This document shows positions 8,948 through 17,143 of a stretch of 48,790 nucleotides of DNA, in pieces. The DNA is from Spirochaetales bacterium Spiro_03 (GTDB taxonomy: Bacteria; Spirochaetota; Spirochaetia; Sphaerochaetales; Sphaerochaetaceae). The translations under genes and the position numbers were made by a program. Under the pieces are notes generated by a model. The model ran no database searches, had not been told where the DNA came from, and was given only the letters and a program-made list of their open reading frames with translations. Location of the stretch: assembly GCA_001603105.1 (NCBI GenBank), contig LVBE01000029.1, positions 1 through 48,790 of the forward strand, read 5' to 3'. Within the stretch, counting starts at the first letter, position 1. Every line of letters starts with the position of its first letter.

Positions 8948-9729
8948 ACAAACACTTTCGGATCACCTTGATGATGCTCTTGTTGCTCATCAGCTCACTT
9001 GGACTATTCGCCAATCCTACATCGGATGGAGAGGCGGTGATGTGGAACGTCTACAACCGCGATAGCGGCAACGCGATGAGCTCAACGTTGACAATGACCT
9101 TGACCAGCGCAAAGGGTGCACAGCGGGTACGCAGCATCGCCCAATATCGCTTGGACAGCGACGGCATCGAGCGCAAAATGATGTTCTTTCTCACCCCCAA
9201 TGATGTGAAGAACACCAGTTTTCTCTCCATCAGCTACGAGGATGGCAGAGGCGATGATCAATTCATCTACCTGCCTGCCCTCAAGCGTGTCAAGAGAATC
9301 GCCAAGGACAATACCAACGAGGCCTTCATGGGATCGGACTTCACCTATGATGACATGGGAACCCGTCACCCCCAGCTGGACACCCACACCCTGCTGGGCA
9401 AAGAGACACTGGCCGGCACACCGGTCGTGGTCGTCCAAAGTGAGTCAAAGACTCCCAGCGAGTATCCGAAGACGATCTCCTGGATTGTCGATGGCCAATG
9501 GTACGGGCTTAAGAAGGAGTTCTATGCCAAGGACGGGACATTGGCCAAGACCCTGGTGATCGACGAGGTCAATCTCATCGATGGCATCTACGTCATTGGG
9601 GATATGACGATGACCAACCACCAGAAGAGAACCTCCACCCGGATCCAGATGGAGAGCGTTGATTTCGCCGTCGATCTTGATGAGCGGTTCTTCAGTGAGC
9701 GACAAATGCAGATTGGACCGAGGAGGTAA
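8944..9729 (+). CDS. LolA-like outer membrane lipoprotein-sorting protein
   Basis: This is a periplasmic protein of the LolA/LolB-fold group often annotated outer membrane lipoprotein-sorting protein. It has 261 residues with a signal peptide at about 1-23 (hydrophobic core MMLLLLISSLGLF). The mature part has the alternating beta-strand pattern of the fold, with DQFIYLPALKRVKRIA and SDFTYDDMG, which are typical of the family that partners MMPL pumps. These proteins hold a hydrophobic ligand in a half-barrel. The ATG overlaps the RND stop (ATGA), implying coupled translation and a matched supply of the two proteins. It probably carries the pump's lipid-like cargo across the periplasm (inference from fold and neighbours). 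Confidence 0.8.
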   Translation: MNKHFRITLMMLLLLISSLGLFANPTSDGEAVMWNVYNRDSGNAMSSTLTMTLTSAKGAQRVRSIAQYRLDSDGIERKMMFFLTPNDVKNTSFLSISYEDGRGDDQFIYLPALKRVKRIAKDNTNEAFMGSDFTYDDMGTRHPQLDTHTLLGKETLAGTPVVVVQSESKTPSEYPKTISWIVDGQWYGLKKEFYAKDGTLAKTLVIDEVNLIDGIYVIGDMTMTNHQKRTSTRIQMESVDFAVDLDERFFSERQMQIGPRR

Positions 9730-9732
9730 GAG

Positions 9733-10968
9733 ATGAAGAAAATCGCAATCATCATGGCGCTGAGCCTCGTACTATTGCCGCTTTTGGCAAACTCCGGTGA
9801 ACTCGATGGAATGGTACGTACCAAGGTCGCCTATCGGTTTGACCAGCAGGATCTGCCCATCCAGGAGCAGTTGGTAGACCTCCTCTATACCCACTACAAC
9901 AGCCTTGGGTCACTCTCGGTGCATCCTACGGTTACCATCACACCGAACAAGGGCGCGGAGATCGACCTCAAGGAGGTGTATGTTGATCTGCACTTCGACC
10001 GAGCCGATCTGCGCATAGGCAAGCAAACGATTATTTGGGGAGAAGCCGAAGGAGCCTTCATCACCGACCTGGTCTCACCGAGGGACATGCGATCCTTCAT
10101 CCTTGCAGATTTTACCGAGATCAGAAAGGCGGTGCCGGCTCTGAAGGCCAATCTCTACCTTGGCGATTACACCCTCGAGGGCATTTGGGTCACTCACCAT
10201 GTTCCTTCAACCCTGCCTTCAAAGGATTCACTGTGGGCCCGTAAGCCAAGTATTTCCTTTGCAGCCCCACCCACCATCAACGAGGCAGAGAACATTGGCA
10301 CAGATCTGAAGAACGGTGAGCTTTTCCTCTCTCTTGGAAAGTGGGGTGGCTCGCTGAACTGGACACTCAATGCAGGGACTGCCTATAGCGATGAGCCGGT
10401 GATCACCCGCTTTACGCCAGGGGCGTCTTTCACCATCGACCAAGGCTTTGAGCGCTACTCGTTTGCCGGAGGGAGCATGAGCACCCTCATCGGCTCGGCG
10501 GTGCTGAGGATGGAAGCGGCTGCAGCCTTCAACAAGCCGATGAACAAGATCAATCCAACCCCTCCTCTCCCCTCCATCGCCCTTGAGCGGCATACCCAAG
10601 TGCAGAGCCTGGTAGGATTGGATTGGTCGATGCTAGGGTCACAGTGGTCAGCGCAGTACATCTTCACCTATACGCACGACCATCATGATCAGCTATACAG
10701 CCAGATGCAGATCGTCGACCAGTTCGACCATATGTTCACCCTGCGCTATCAGGACACCTTCTTCGATGAGCGCCTTACGGCAAAAGTCTTCACGTACGTG
10801 GAACTCTCACCGCTGAATGCACTAGTCCGTCCCTCACTCTCCTACTCACTTGCCGACGGACTTCTTGTCGAAGGAGGACTGGAACTCTTTATCGGTGATC
10901 GGCTTGGTACGTTTGGTGCGTATCGCGATAACACCATGGCTTGGGCGGCTCTTCGTTGGTTCTTCTGA
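9733..10968 (+). CDS. outer-membrane beta-barrel protein, DUF1302-like
   Basis: The 411-residue protein has a signal peptide (MKKIAIIMALSLVLLPLLA) and long runs of amphipathic strands, and it ends in WAALRWFF, an aromatic C-terminus of the sort recognised by the BAM complex. The segment RIGKQTIIWGEAEGAFITDL near residues 95-114 closely resembles barrels of the DUF1302 kind (recalled, not searched), which occur with MMPL pumps and LolA/LolB-fold proteins in other phyla. It starts 3 bases after the LolA-like gene, behind GAGGAGG-like bases at the end of that gene, and is followed by a strong terminator, so it closes the operon. It is likely the outer-membrane port of the cassette. Its passenger is unknown. 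Confidence 0.75.
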   Translation: MKKIAIIMALSLVLLPLLANSGELDGMVRTKVAYRFDQQDLPIQEQLVDLLYTHYNSLGSLSVHPTVTITPNKGAEIDLKEVYVDLHFDRADLRIGKQTIIWGEAEGAFITDLVSPRDMRSFILADFTEIRKAVPALKANLYLGDYTLEGIWVTHHVPSTLPSKDSLWARKPSISFAAPPTINEAENIGTDLKNGELFLSLGKWGGSLNWTLNAGTAYSDEPVITRFTPGASFTIDQGFERYSFAGGSMSTLIGSAVLRMEAAAAFNKPMNKINPTPPLPSIALERHTQVQSLVGLDWSMLGSQWSAQYIFTYTHDHHDQLYSQMQIVDQFDHMFTLRYQDTFFDERLTAKVFTYVELSPLNALVRPSLSYSLADGLLVEGGLELFIGDRLGTFGAYRDNTMAWAALRWFF

Positions 10969-10987
10969 CGGTGCGAGAGATATTTGT

Positions 10988-11023
10988 ATTGAGAGGAGCC
11001 CTTGCGGACTCCTCTCAATTTTT
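10988..11023 (+). terminator. rho-independent terminator of the RND cassette
   Basis: ATTGAGAGGAG (10988-10998) and CTCCTCTCAAT (11009-11019) form a perfect 11-base stem with a 10-base loop, followed by T residues. It lies between the convergent barrel gene and hcp. Its T-tract favours plus-strand termination. Confidence 0.85.
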
Positions 11024-11039
11024 GTCACTGAGTGTGTTC

Positions 11040-12674
11040 TTAGCCAACCAACAAAGCCAGGTCATCCTCCACACTTGTGATACCGGCGATGCCGAACTTG
11101 TCTACCAGAACATTTGCCACGTTCGGGGAGAGGAAGGCAGGTAGCGTCGGACCGAGGTGGATGTTCTTCACTCCCAGATAGAGCAGTGCCAATAGCACAA
11201 TGACCGCCTTCTGCTCATACCAGGCAATGTTGTAGGCAATCGGCAGATCGTTGATATCATCGAGGCCGAAGATCTCCTTCAGCTTCAGGGCGATGAGAGC
11301 CAGCGAGTAGCTGTCATTGCACTGTCCGGCGTCAAGGACGCGGGGAATGCCTCCGATATCGCCGAGGTCAAGCTTGATGTACTTGTACTTGGCGCAACCT
11401 GCGGTAAGGATCACGGTATCCTTGGGCAGAGCCTTGGCGAACTCGGTGTAGTAGTCGCGGCTCTTTGATCGGCCATCACAGCCGCCCATAACAACGAACT
11501 TGCGGATCGCCCCACTCTTGACCGCATCGACGACGGTATCGGCAAGGGCGAAGACCTGGTTGTGGGCAAAGCCGCCGACAATCTCTCCACTCTCGATCTG
11601 TGTCGGGGCAGCGCATGTCTTGGCCAGGGCGATGATCTGGCTGAAATCTTTCTCTTCGCCGATGCCACCTTCGATGTGCGCACACCCAGGATAGCCGGTG
11701 GCTCCGGTGGTGAAGAGTCGGTCCTTGTATGAGGCGGCGGGAGGCACGATGCAGTTGGTGGTCATCAGGATCGGACCATTGAAGGATTCGAACTCCTTCT
11801 TCTGCATCCACCAGGCGTTGCCGTAGTTGCCGTAAAAGTGGTCGTACTTCTTGAACGCAGGGTAGTAGTGCGCCGGCAACATCTCTGAGTGGGTGTAGAT
11901 ATCCACCCCACTGCCCACTGTCTGCTCCAGTAGCATTTCAAGGTCGCGCAGGTCATGGCCACTGACCAAGATACCGGGGTTTTTGCCTACCCCGAGCTTG
12001 ACACGGGTCATCTCAGGATTGCCGTAGGCAGCGGTATTCGCCCCGTCGAGCAACGCCATACCTGCCACACCCCACTTGCCGGTCTCAAGGGTGAGGGCGA
12101 CGAGCTCATCGACGCTCTTATCCTCGAGCAGGGCGCTCAGAGCGCTCTGGATGAAGGCATCGAGCTCGTCGTTGTCCTTGATCAGGTTGTTGGCGTGCTT
12201 TGAGTAGGCAGCGACGCCCTTGAGGCCGTACGTGATCAGTTCCTTGAGGCTGCGCACATCCTCGTTAGTCTCGCTCAGCACACCGACGCTCTTGGAGAGC
12301 TGCTCATAGGAGGAGACATCGGTGTTATTGAAGAGAGCGGCTTCGGACAAGGCCTTGGTATCGCCGAGCTTCTTCAATAGCGCCTCCTTGGCGGCGATGG
12401 TCAATCTGATCCGATCAATGACCTTCTGATCATCGAAGTTTGCGTTGGTGATGGTCTGAAAGAGGTTGCAGGTCACGATATGGTTGACATCGCTGTCCAC
12501 ACGCTTGCCCTCGGCCCTGAGGCAGGTGGTGACCTGGCTCAGGCCCTTGGTCACCCAAATCAAAAGATCCATCAGATTCGAGGTCTCAGGTTGTTTTCCA
12601 CATACACCGACCTTGGTGCAGCCAAAGTTACGCGCTGTTTCCTGACACTGGAAACAGAACATTGAGTTGTCCAT
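11040..12674 (-). CDS. hcp: hydroxylamine reductase / hybrid-cluster protein (class I Hcp)
   Basis: Hcp is a cytoplasmic iron-sulfur enzyme that reduces hydroxylamine in vitro, acts as an NO reductase, and protects anaerobes from nitrosative stress. From the ATG at 12674 (AGAGGAG upstream) it has 544 residues. A start 14 codons earlier is open but has no such site. The N-terminal cluster cysteines C7, C10, C19 and C25 have C-x2-C-x8-C-x5-C spacing, the class I pattern of strict anaerobes. Hybrid-cluster ligands follow in [33 protein letters not shown] and AGQCNDSYS. No hcr reductase gene is adjacent. A palindrome at 12771-12784 sits where a CRP/FNR-type activator would bind. Confidence 0.95.
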   Translation of the reverse strand: MDNSMFCFQCQETARNFGCTKVGVCGKQPETSNLMDLLIWVTKGLSQVTTCLRAEGKRVDSDVNHIVTCNLFQTITNANFDDQKVIDRIRLTIAAKEALLKKLGDTKALSEAALFNNTDVSSYEQLSKSVGVLSETNEDVRSLKELITYGLKGVAAYSKHANNLIKDNDELDAFIQSALSALLEDKSVDELVALTLETGKWGVAGMALLDGANTAAYGNPEMTRVKLGVGKNPGILVSGHDLRDLEMLLEQTVGSGVDIYTHSEMLPAHYYPAFKKYDHFYGNYGNAWWMQKKEFESFNGPILMTTNCIVPPAASYKDRLFTTGATGYPGCAHIEGGIGEEKDFSQIIALAKTCAAPTQIESGEIVGGFAHNQVFALADTVVDAVKSGAIRKFVVMGGCDGRSKSRDYYTEFAKALPKDTVILTAGCAKYKYIKLDLGDIGGIPRVLDAGQCNDSYSLALIALKLKEIFGLDDINDLPIAYNIAWYEQKAVIVLLALLYLGVKNIHLGPTLPAFLSPNVANVLVDKFGIAGITSVEDDLALLVG

Positions 12675-12707
12675 GCAAAGCTCCTCTGTAGTTGTATTCA
12701 CATCAAA

Positions 12708-12758
12708 CCGGCTCATTGCTCCGGTGTGTCTTCGTATGACTACCCTACCATGAGCCGG
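12708..12758. repeat. perfect 9-base inverted repeat in the hcp leader region
   Basis: CCGGCTCAT (12708-12716) and ATGAGCCGG (12750-12758) are exact reverse complements separated by 33 bases, upstream of the hcp ATG. They could pair in the hcp mRNA leader or bind a protein. The role is unknown. Confidence 0.4.
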
Positions 12759-12784
12759 ACTTGGAGATATGTTGGATTTCCAAC
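12742..12784 (-). promoter_or_regulatory. candidate hcp promoter with upstream activator palindrome
   Basis: On the minus strand an extended -10 (TGG-TAGGGT, 12750 down to 12742) has no -35. GTTGG-N4-CCAAC (12771-12784), a dyad with the 5-4-5 geometry of CRP/FNR-family sites, is centred about 42 bases before the predicted start near 12735, the class II activator position. The sequence shows the dyad and spacing. The activator (FNR- or HcpR-like) is inferred. Confidence 0.35.
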
Positions 12785-12800
12785 AAAGTCTTCGGTATAC

Positions 12801-12829
12801 TTGTCACCTGTCCAACGAGTGCGTATACT
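12801..12829 (+). promoter_or_regulatory. sigma70-type promoter of mntP
   Basis: -35 TTGTCA (12801-12806), 17-base spacer, -10 TATACT (12824-12829). The start near 12836 leaves a leader of about 23 bases with AAGGA (12849-12853), too short for a manganese riboswitch. The sequence GTATAC occurs both in the -10 and just before the -35. Confidence 0.6.
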
Positions 12830-12858
12830 CAGCCCATATCACACGGATAAGGATTGTC

Positions 12859-13419
12859 GTGACTACTGTTGAACTTTTCATCATCGCCTGTGGTTTATCG
12901 ATGGACGCCTTTGCAGTCTCGCTGTGCAAGGGCTTGAGGATGCGCTCCCATTATCTGGCCAATGGCCTGATCATAGCCCTCACCTTCGCACTCTTTCAGG
13001 CCCTCATGCCAATCATCGGCTGGACGATAGGGTCGCAGTTCAAAACCCTCGTCTGCACCGTAGCACAGTGGGTCGCCTTCCTCATCCTTGTCTCAGTGGG
13101 CATCAAGATGCTCTACGACAGCCTCCTATCCCCCCAAGCGTGTGAGACAAAGCCGCTGAACCGCATCCAGTGGCGCGCTCTCATAGCCCTGGGCATCGCC
13201 ACCAGCCTCGATGCCCTAGCTGTCGGGTTCTCCTTCAGCATGCTGGAGGTACAGATCCTGTCAGCCAGCCTCCTGATCGCAGTGGTGACCTTCTCCTTCA
13301 GCCTGCTGGCACTCGCGATTGGCAATCGCTGGGGCATCAGGTTACAGAAGAAGGCCGGCATGGCAGGAGGAGGGATCCTCATGCTCATCGCCGTGAAGAT
13401 CCTCGTTACCAGCTTCTAG
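12859..13419 (+). CDS. mntP: putative manganese efflux pump MntP
   Basis: MntP exports Mn2+ across the inner membrane and prevents manganese poisoning. From the GTG at 12859, with AAGGA five bases upstream, the protein is 186 residues, close to the family norm. It has six hydrophobic helices in two homologous halves, each with the acidic metal-site motif: SMDAFAVSLCKG near residue 14 and SLDALAVGFSFS in the second half. A longer frame back to 12769 would start upstream of the promoter and is rejected. It is transcribed divergently from hcp. Its stop overlaps the stop of the convergent MFS gene by 4 bases. Confidence 0.92.
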   Translation: MTTVELFIIACGLSMDAFAVSLCKGLRMRSHYLANGLIIALTFALFQALMPIIGWTIGSQFKTLVCTVAQWVAFLILVSVGIKMLYDSLLSPQACETKPLNRIQWRALIALGIATSLDALAVGFSFSMLEVQILSASLLIAVVTFSFSLLALAIGNRWGIRLQKKAGMAGGGILMLIAVKILVTSF

Positions 13420-14714
13420 GCACTGGTGTCCTCAGGCTCTCCCTTACCCTTCTTCACCTTGCCGATCAAGATGAAGGCGATGAGCATTGAGACTGAGCCG
13501 TAGAGGAAGATCGCCCTGAAGCCGAAGAAGTCAATGAATGCACCGGTAATTGGCGGACTGATGATCGAGGCGAGCTGACTGGAAAAGTAATAGAGGCCGG
13601 TGTAGATACCGACGGTCTGGTAGGTGGACATCTGCCAGAGCATCGGAAAGGAGTTGGTCACCACCGACACCCAGAAGATGCCAAAGAGAAAGAGCAGGGC
13701 CCAGAAGGTATACTGCCTCAGTGCTGCACTCAACGATGCAGTCAGCGGGTCATGGAAGAAGATGCCTGCCAACAGGACCACCAAGATCGACAACGAGATT
13801 CTGATCGTCTTCTTGCGTCCGATGCGATGGGCGACGATACCGCTGGGGATGGCAAAGATTGCATAGGCGATGCCGACCATGCCGGCTGCCAAGCTGGCAG
13901 TCCCACTGCTGGTCTTGAGGATATCCTTGGAGTAGAGGCCAACGAAGGGAAGGATTCCCTGGTAGCCGATAAACCAAAAGAGCAACGCCAAGAGGATGAA
14001 GAGCGCACTCTTATCCTCCTCGGCGAAGATGACCTTCAAGGAGTGGAGGATCGGCTCTTTCTTCTCGCTCTCCTCATGGCCAACCGCCCGCTTCTCCTTG
14101 ATGAACGTAAAGAGCAGGATGACTGCGATGATGACCAACACACCCGAGAGCGGGAAGGCAAGGATTTCTTTGGTCGGCCCAAAGCCCGGTACATTGATGG
14201 GGATGTCCATCAGGCGGGCAAGGCCTACGGTTCCGACGATGGTGGCGATGCCGCCCATCGTGTTGATGACCCCGTTGGCTTCACTGCGCAAATCGCCTGG
14301 GATCATATCGGGCATCAGGGCGACGACCGGACCTCGTACCGCTTGCTTGAAGAGGTTGAGGACAAAGACCAAGACGATCAACATCCACAAGCTGATCAAG
14401 GCAGCGTAGGGGATCAGGCCGAAGGCGACAGCGGTGACCGGCAGACAGACAATGATGAAGGGCATGCGTCGTCCGATTCGGGTGTGGGTACGGTCGCTGA
14501 TAGCACTGAAGATCGGGATCAACAGGATGGCCAAGAGGTTATCTAAGGTCATGATCGCCCCGATGAGCGCCTTTGAATCGATGAAGCGTGCGAGGAAGAT
14601 TGGCAGATACGTGTCGTAGAGCGGGTCCATCAGACCCATGGTGAAGAATCCGAGACCGATGAGGAAGGTGGTGAGGTAGTACCCTTTTAAACCTCGTTTC
14701 TGGTGTGTGGCCAT
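13416..14714 (-). CDS. MFS transporter, GPH/SLC45-like
   Basis: This is an inner-membrane carrier of 432 residues with about 12 helices in two bundles and a polar central loop (residues near 210-235, KEKRAVGHEESEKKEP). The motif SDRTHTRIGRRMPF in the loop between helices 2 and 3 is characteristic of the sugar-cation symporter side of the superfamily (GPH and SLC45/sucrose-type), so sugars or glycosides are the likely substrates. Substrate identity cannot be read from sequence. The ATG at 14714 has AAGGAG upstream and a possible extended -10 at 14746-14754. There are no sugar-metabolism neighbours. It converges on mntP with a 4-base overlap. Confidence 0.8.
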   Translation of the reverse strand: MATHQKRGLKGYYLTTFLIGLGFFTMGLMDPLYDTYLPIFLARFIDSKALIGAIMTLDNLLAILLIPIFSAISDRTHTRIGRRMPFIIVCLPVTAVAFGLIPYAALISLWMLIVLVFVLNLFKQAVRGPVVALMPDMIPGDLRSEANGVINTMGGIATIVGTVGLARLMDIPINVPGFGPTKEILAFPLSGVLVIIAVILLFTFIKEKRAVGHEESEKKEPILHSLKVIFAEEDKSALFILLALLFWFIGYQGILPFVGLYSKDILKTSSGTASLAAGMVGIAYAIFAIPSGIVAHRIGRKKTIRISLSILVVLLAGIFFHDPLTASLSAALRQYTFWALLFLFGIFWVSVVTNSFPMLWQMSTYQTVGIYTGLYYFSSQLASIISPPITGAFIDFFGFRAIFLYGSVSMLIAFILIGKVKKGKGEPEDTSA

Positions 14715-14745
14715 TGCTAGACTCCTTGCATGTACGATTGGAATC

Positions 14746-14754
14746 AGTGTACCA
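14746..14754 (-). promoter_or_regulatory. possible extended -10 promoter of the MFS gene
   Basis: On the minus strand, TGG-TACACT reads from 14754 to 14746, about 25 bases before a plausible transcript's ATG at 14714. No good -35 accompanies it. Confidence 0.3.
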
Positions 14755-14826
14755 CAAAAGAACTGACAATGGGGGGCAATTCGTCAGGGACTGGACCAAA
14801 ACCCACCTTTAGAGTACACCAAAGCT

Positions 14827-15876
14827 ATGATCGATACCAAAGAGAAACTGAAGTCCATCCTCTCACTAAGCCCTGAAGAGGAGGCCTTTGACTATACAGC
14901 ACCCGACTCCCTTTCGCTGAAGATCCCCGAATACTTCTTCAATCTCATCGATGCCAGCGACCCTGACGACCCTCTGCGCATCCAATGCATCCCCAATGCC
15001 CGCGAGCAGGAGGCGGAGGCAGGCTCTGGCCTCGACCCGCTTGCCGAGGTCGAACATACCCAGGGCGAGCGCCTCATCCACCGCTATCACAGTCGCGCTG
15101 CATTCTTGACCACCGATGTGTGCGCCATCCACTGCCGACACTGCTTCAGGCGCCGCTTTACCGCCACCGACCAAGGCCCTGCGTCAGATGAGGAGATCGA
15201 ACAGGCTGCCCGCTATGTCGCAGAACACCCCGAGATCACGGAGTTGCTCTTCACCGGCGGCGATGTGCTCTCGCTCAGTGACAGTCGCCTTGAGGCGATG
15301 ATCAAGGCCTTTCGATCGCTGCGGCCCAATCTGGTCATCCGCATCTGTACCCGTATGCCGGCTGCCAACCCACGGCGGATCACAGACGAGTTGGTGAGTA
15401 TGATCAAGCGCCATAATAGTGCTCCCTTCTACCTGATGACCCAGTTCAACCACGGCCGCGAGCTCACCGCCGAAGCAATCGAGGCAGTGGCCCGTTTCGT
15501 CGACAATGGCATTCCTGCCATGAACCAGAGCGTGCTGCTGCGCGGTGTCAATGATGATGTAGAGACACTGGTCCAGCTGTGCAACGCCCTTGTCTTCAAC
15601 CGCATCAAGCCCTACTACCTCTTTCAAGGGGACTTGGTGGCAGGGACTGCACACCTGCGCGTTTCGATCAAGCGGGGCCTCGAGCTGGAAGCAGAACTAC
15701 GCAGGCGCCTCAGTGGCCTGGCTATGCCCACCTATGCAATCGACCTCCCCGAGGGGGGAGGCAAGGTTCCTCTGACAGGCCAGTACCTGGTACGAGAGAC
15801 CGCAGAGGGGGCGTGGGAGTTCAAAACCTGTGAGGGTGAGCGGCGCCTATACCCAGAGGCGCCTACTCTCCGATAG
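14827..15876 (+). CDS. epmB: EF-P beta-lysylation protein EpmB (KamA-family radical SAM)
   Basis: EpmB is a PLP- and [4Fe-4S]-dependent radical SAM aminomutase that converts lysine to (R)-beta-lysine for EpmA to load on EF-P. The 349-residue protein has the radical SAM cysteines C99, C103 and C106 in CAIHCRHC, the glycine-rich FTGGDVLSLSD at 142-152 and the PLP-lysine region LPEGGGKVPL with K313. It lacks the long C-terminal extension of catabolic lysine 2,3-aminomutase (about 416 residues), so EpmB is favoured. Presence of epmA and efp in the same window supports this. No clear ribosome site precedes the ATG. A weak -10 (TAGAGT, 14810-14815) would give a very short leader. The last 14 bases overlap the convergent repeat-protein gene. 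Confidence 0.88.
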   Translation: MIDTKEKLKSILSLSPEEEAFDYTAPDSLSLKIPEYFFNLIDASDPDDPLRIQCIPNAREQEAEAGSGLDPLAEVEHTQGERLIHRYHSRAAFLTTDVCAIHCRHCFRRRFTATDQGPASDEEIEQAARYVAEHPEITELLFTGGDVLSLSDSRLEAMIKAFRSLRPNLVIRICTRMPAANPRRITDELVSMIKRHNSAPFYLMTQFNHGRELTAEAIEAVARFVDNGIPAMNQSVLLRGVNDDVETLVQLCNALVFNRIKPYYLFQGDLVAGTAHLRVSIKRGLELEAELRRRLSGLAMPTYAIDLPEGGGKVPLTGQYLVRETAEGAWEFKTCEGERRLYPEAPTLR

Positions 15877-17119
15877 TCTTGAGGACCTTGTTGATCGCCT
15901 CGGTGCGTAGGCGCTGACGCTCAGCTTCGTACTCAGCCTCCTCCACGCTCTTGGTGACCATCTTCTCAACAACGGGAGCCTGGGGTACCACCTGCGGCGC
16001 ACTGACAGCCGGCGCTACTGTCGGAGGCTGGGGAACCTGCTGGACTTGGGCGGCGGTCACCGTCGGTGGGGCCGGCGTGGCAGCTTCAGCAGCGACAACA
16101 GGTACCACCTTCGAAGGCTGGACAGCTGGTGGCTCACTGACAAGAGGCGTTGCAACTGCGCTCTCTGCCTTCAGCGCTCGCTCCATGTCAGCGAGGATTT
16201 CCGGTACCAGGTCCTGGACCACAGCACTGCGATAAGAGCGGTAAAGGTCTACGAGCTCATCTTCAGTGACCACATCGCCAAGAGCTTGGCGCATGACTTG
16301 GATATACGCATCCCGGTTGGCCTCGATCCGTGCTACTGTCGCTTCGACGATGGCGGGTATCTGTGCATCCACTGCCTGCCCTACCATCCGGTCGATGTCG
16401 ACGGTATCAAGGGCAGCGGTGGTGACGACCGTGCTCCTGGACACATTGGCGATCTGGGCAGTTAGCTCCGCCTTCAGTGCATTGATCGCCGCCTCGTTGG
16501 CCCGGGTGACCGATGAGAGGTCAACCTGGGACGCAATGGCACGGATGAAGGAGGCGTCACTGCTGAGATCGGCGGTGACTGAGCGCCTGATGGCTGGCTG
16601 GATTTCATTACGAAGGGCCACTGTGTCGATCTTCTTACTCACCGCTCCAACGAAGGCAGTGTCGGCGAGCAGAGCACGTTGCACCGCTGCCTGCACCTGT
16701 TGTCCGATCGCTGTGGTATCGATCTGCCGGCTCACCTCCGATACGAACGCTTTGTCAGCGAGTAGCGCCGAGCGGATCGCCGGCTGTAGGTCGGCCTGCA
16801 ATGCCTTGGTGTCCACACGCTCAACCTCGGTTCTGACAAACGCCGGATCTGCAAGCAACTCAGCCTTCAGGGCCGCCTTGATGGACGGCTCAAGGTCGCG
16901 TTTGAGCTCCTTGACGAGGTTTGTGGTGTCGATGAGGTCCTCGGCCTTTGGCTTTCTCAACGGTTCGGCGATTTCCATCAAAGGCAGGCTCTGGCGGATT
17001 CTAGCCTGCCGGAGCAGATCATCCGACACACCTGGGCGCAGATACCACAGCCCTGCGAAGACAAAGAGTGTCACGACGATGGTGATGACCAGCAAATTGA
17101 TCCGTACCGATTTCTTCAT
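15863..17119 (-). CDS. membrane-anchored repeat protein of unknown function
   Basis: I do not recognise this 418-residue protein. It has one N-terminal signal anchor (residues 9-26) after a basic MKKSVR. A long, probably helical region follows, with tandem units of about 31 residues at 63-198: each begins [IV]DTxAL, then QPAI, LLADxAFV and VS[RK]. More degenerate copies run to about 275. After that comes a Pro/Val/Ala-rich linker (about 320-385) and a charged C-terminal helix (EEAEYEAERQRLRTEAINK). The layout suggests an extended periplasmic rod with a flexible tail that may contact the outer membrane or peptidoglycan (inference). It starts 24 bases after coaE with an AGAGGG ribosome site, so it belongs to the polA-coaE operon. 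It overlaps epmB tail to tail. Confidence 0.75.
   Translation of the reverse strand: MKKSVRINLLVITIVVTLFVFAGLWYLRPGVSDDLLRQARIRQSLPLMEIAEPLRKPKAEDLIDTTNLVKELKRDLEPSIKAALKAELLADPAFVRTEVERVDTKALQADLQPAIRSALLADKAFVSEVSRQIDTTAIGQQVQAAVQRALLADTAFVGAVSKKIDTVALRNEIQPAIRRSVTADLSSDASFIRAIASQVDLSSVTRANEAAINALKAELTAQIANVSRSTVVTTAALDTVDIDRMVGQAVDAQIPAIVEATVARIEANRDAYIQVMRQALGDVVTEDELVDLYRSYRSAVVQDLVPEILADMERALKAESAVATPLVSEPPAVQPSKVVPVVAAEAATPAPPTVTAAQVQQVPQPPTVAPAVSAPQVVPQAPVVEKMVTKSVEEAEYEAERQRLRTEAINKVLKTIGE
16526..16933 (-). repeat. coding tandem repeats, about 31 residues per unit
   Basis: Four units by eye in the repeat protein: residues 63-101 (39 residues, longer), 102-132 (31), 133-163 (31) and 164-198 (35). 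Shared positions are [IV]D[TL] at the start, a QPAI or QAAV core, [LV]LAD-x-AF[VI], and VS[RK] at the end. The protein repeat is clear. The DNA has diverged, so the duplication is old. Confidence 0.7.
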
Positions 17120-17143
17120 TTCAAACCCTCTTGCATCTAGATT

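Noticed and set aside
12801-12858. Manganese (yybP-ykoY) riboswitch before mntP
   Set aside because: The good promoter leaves a leader of only about 23 bases, far too short for that riboswitch.
14827-15876. Catabolic lysine 2,3-aminomutase KamA
   Set aside because: The protein is about 350 residues without the long C-terminal extension, and epmA and efp are nearby, so EpmB fits better.
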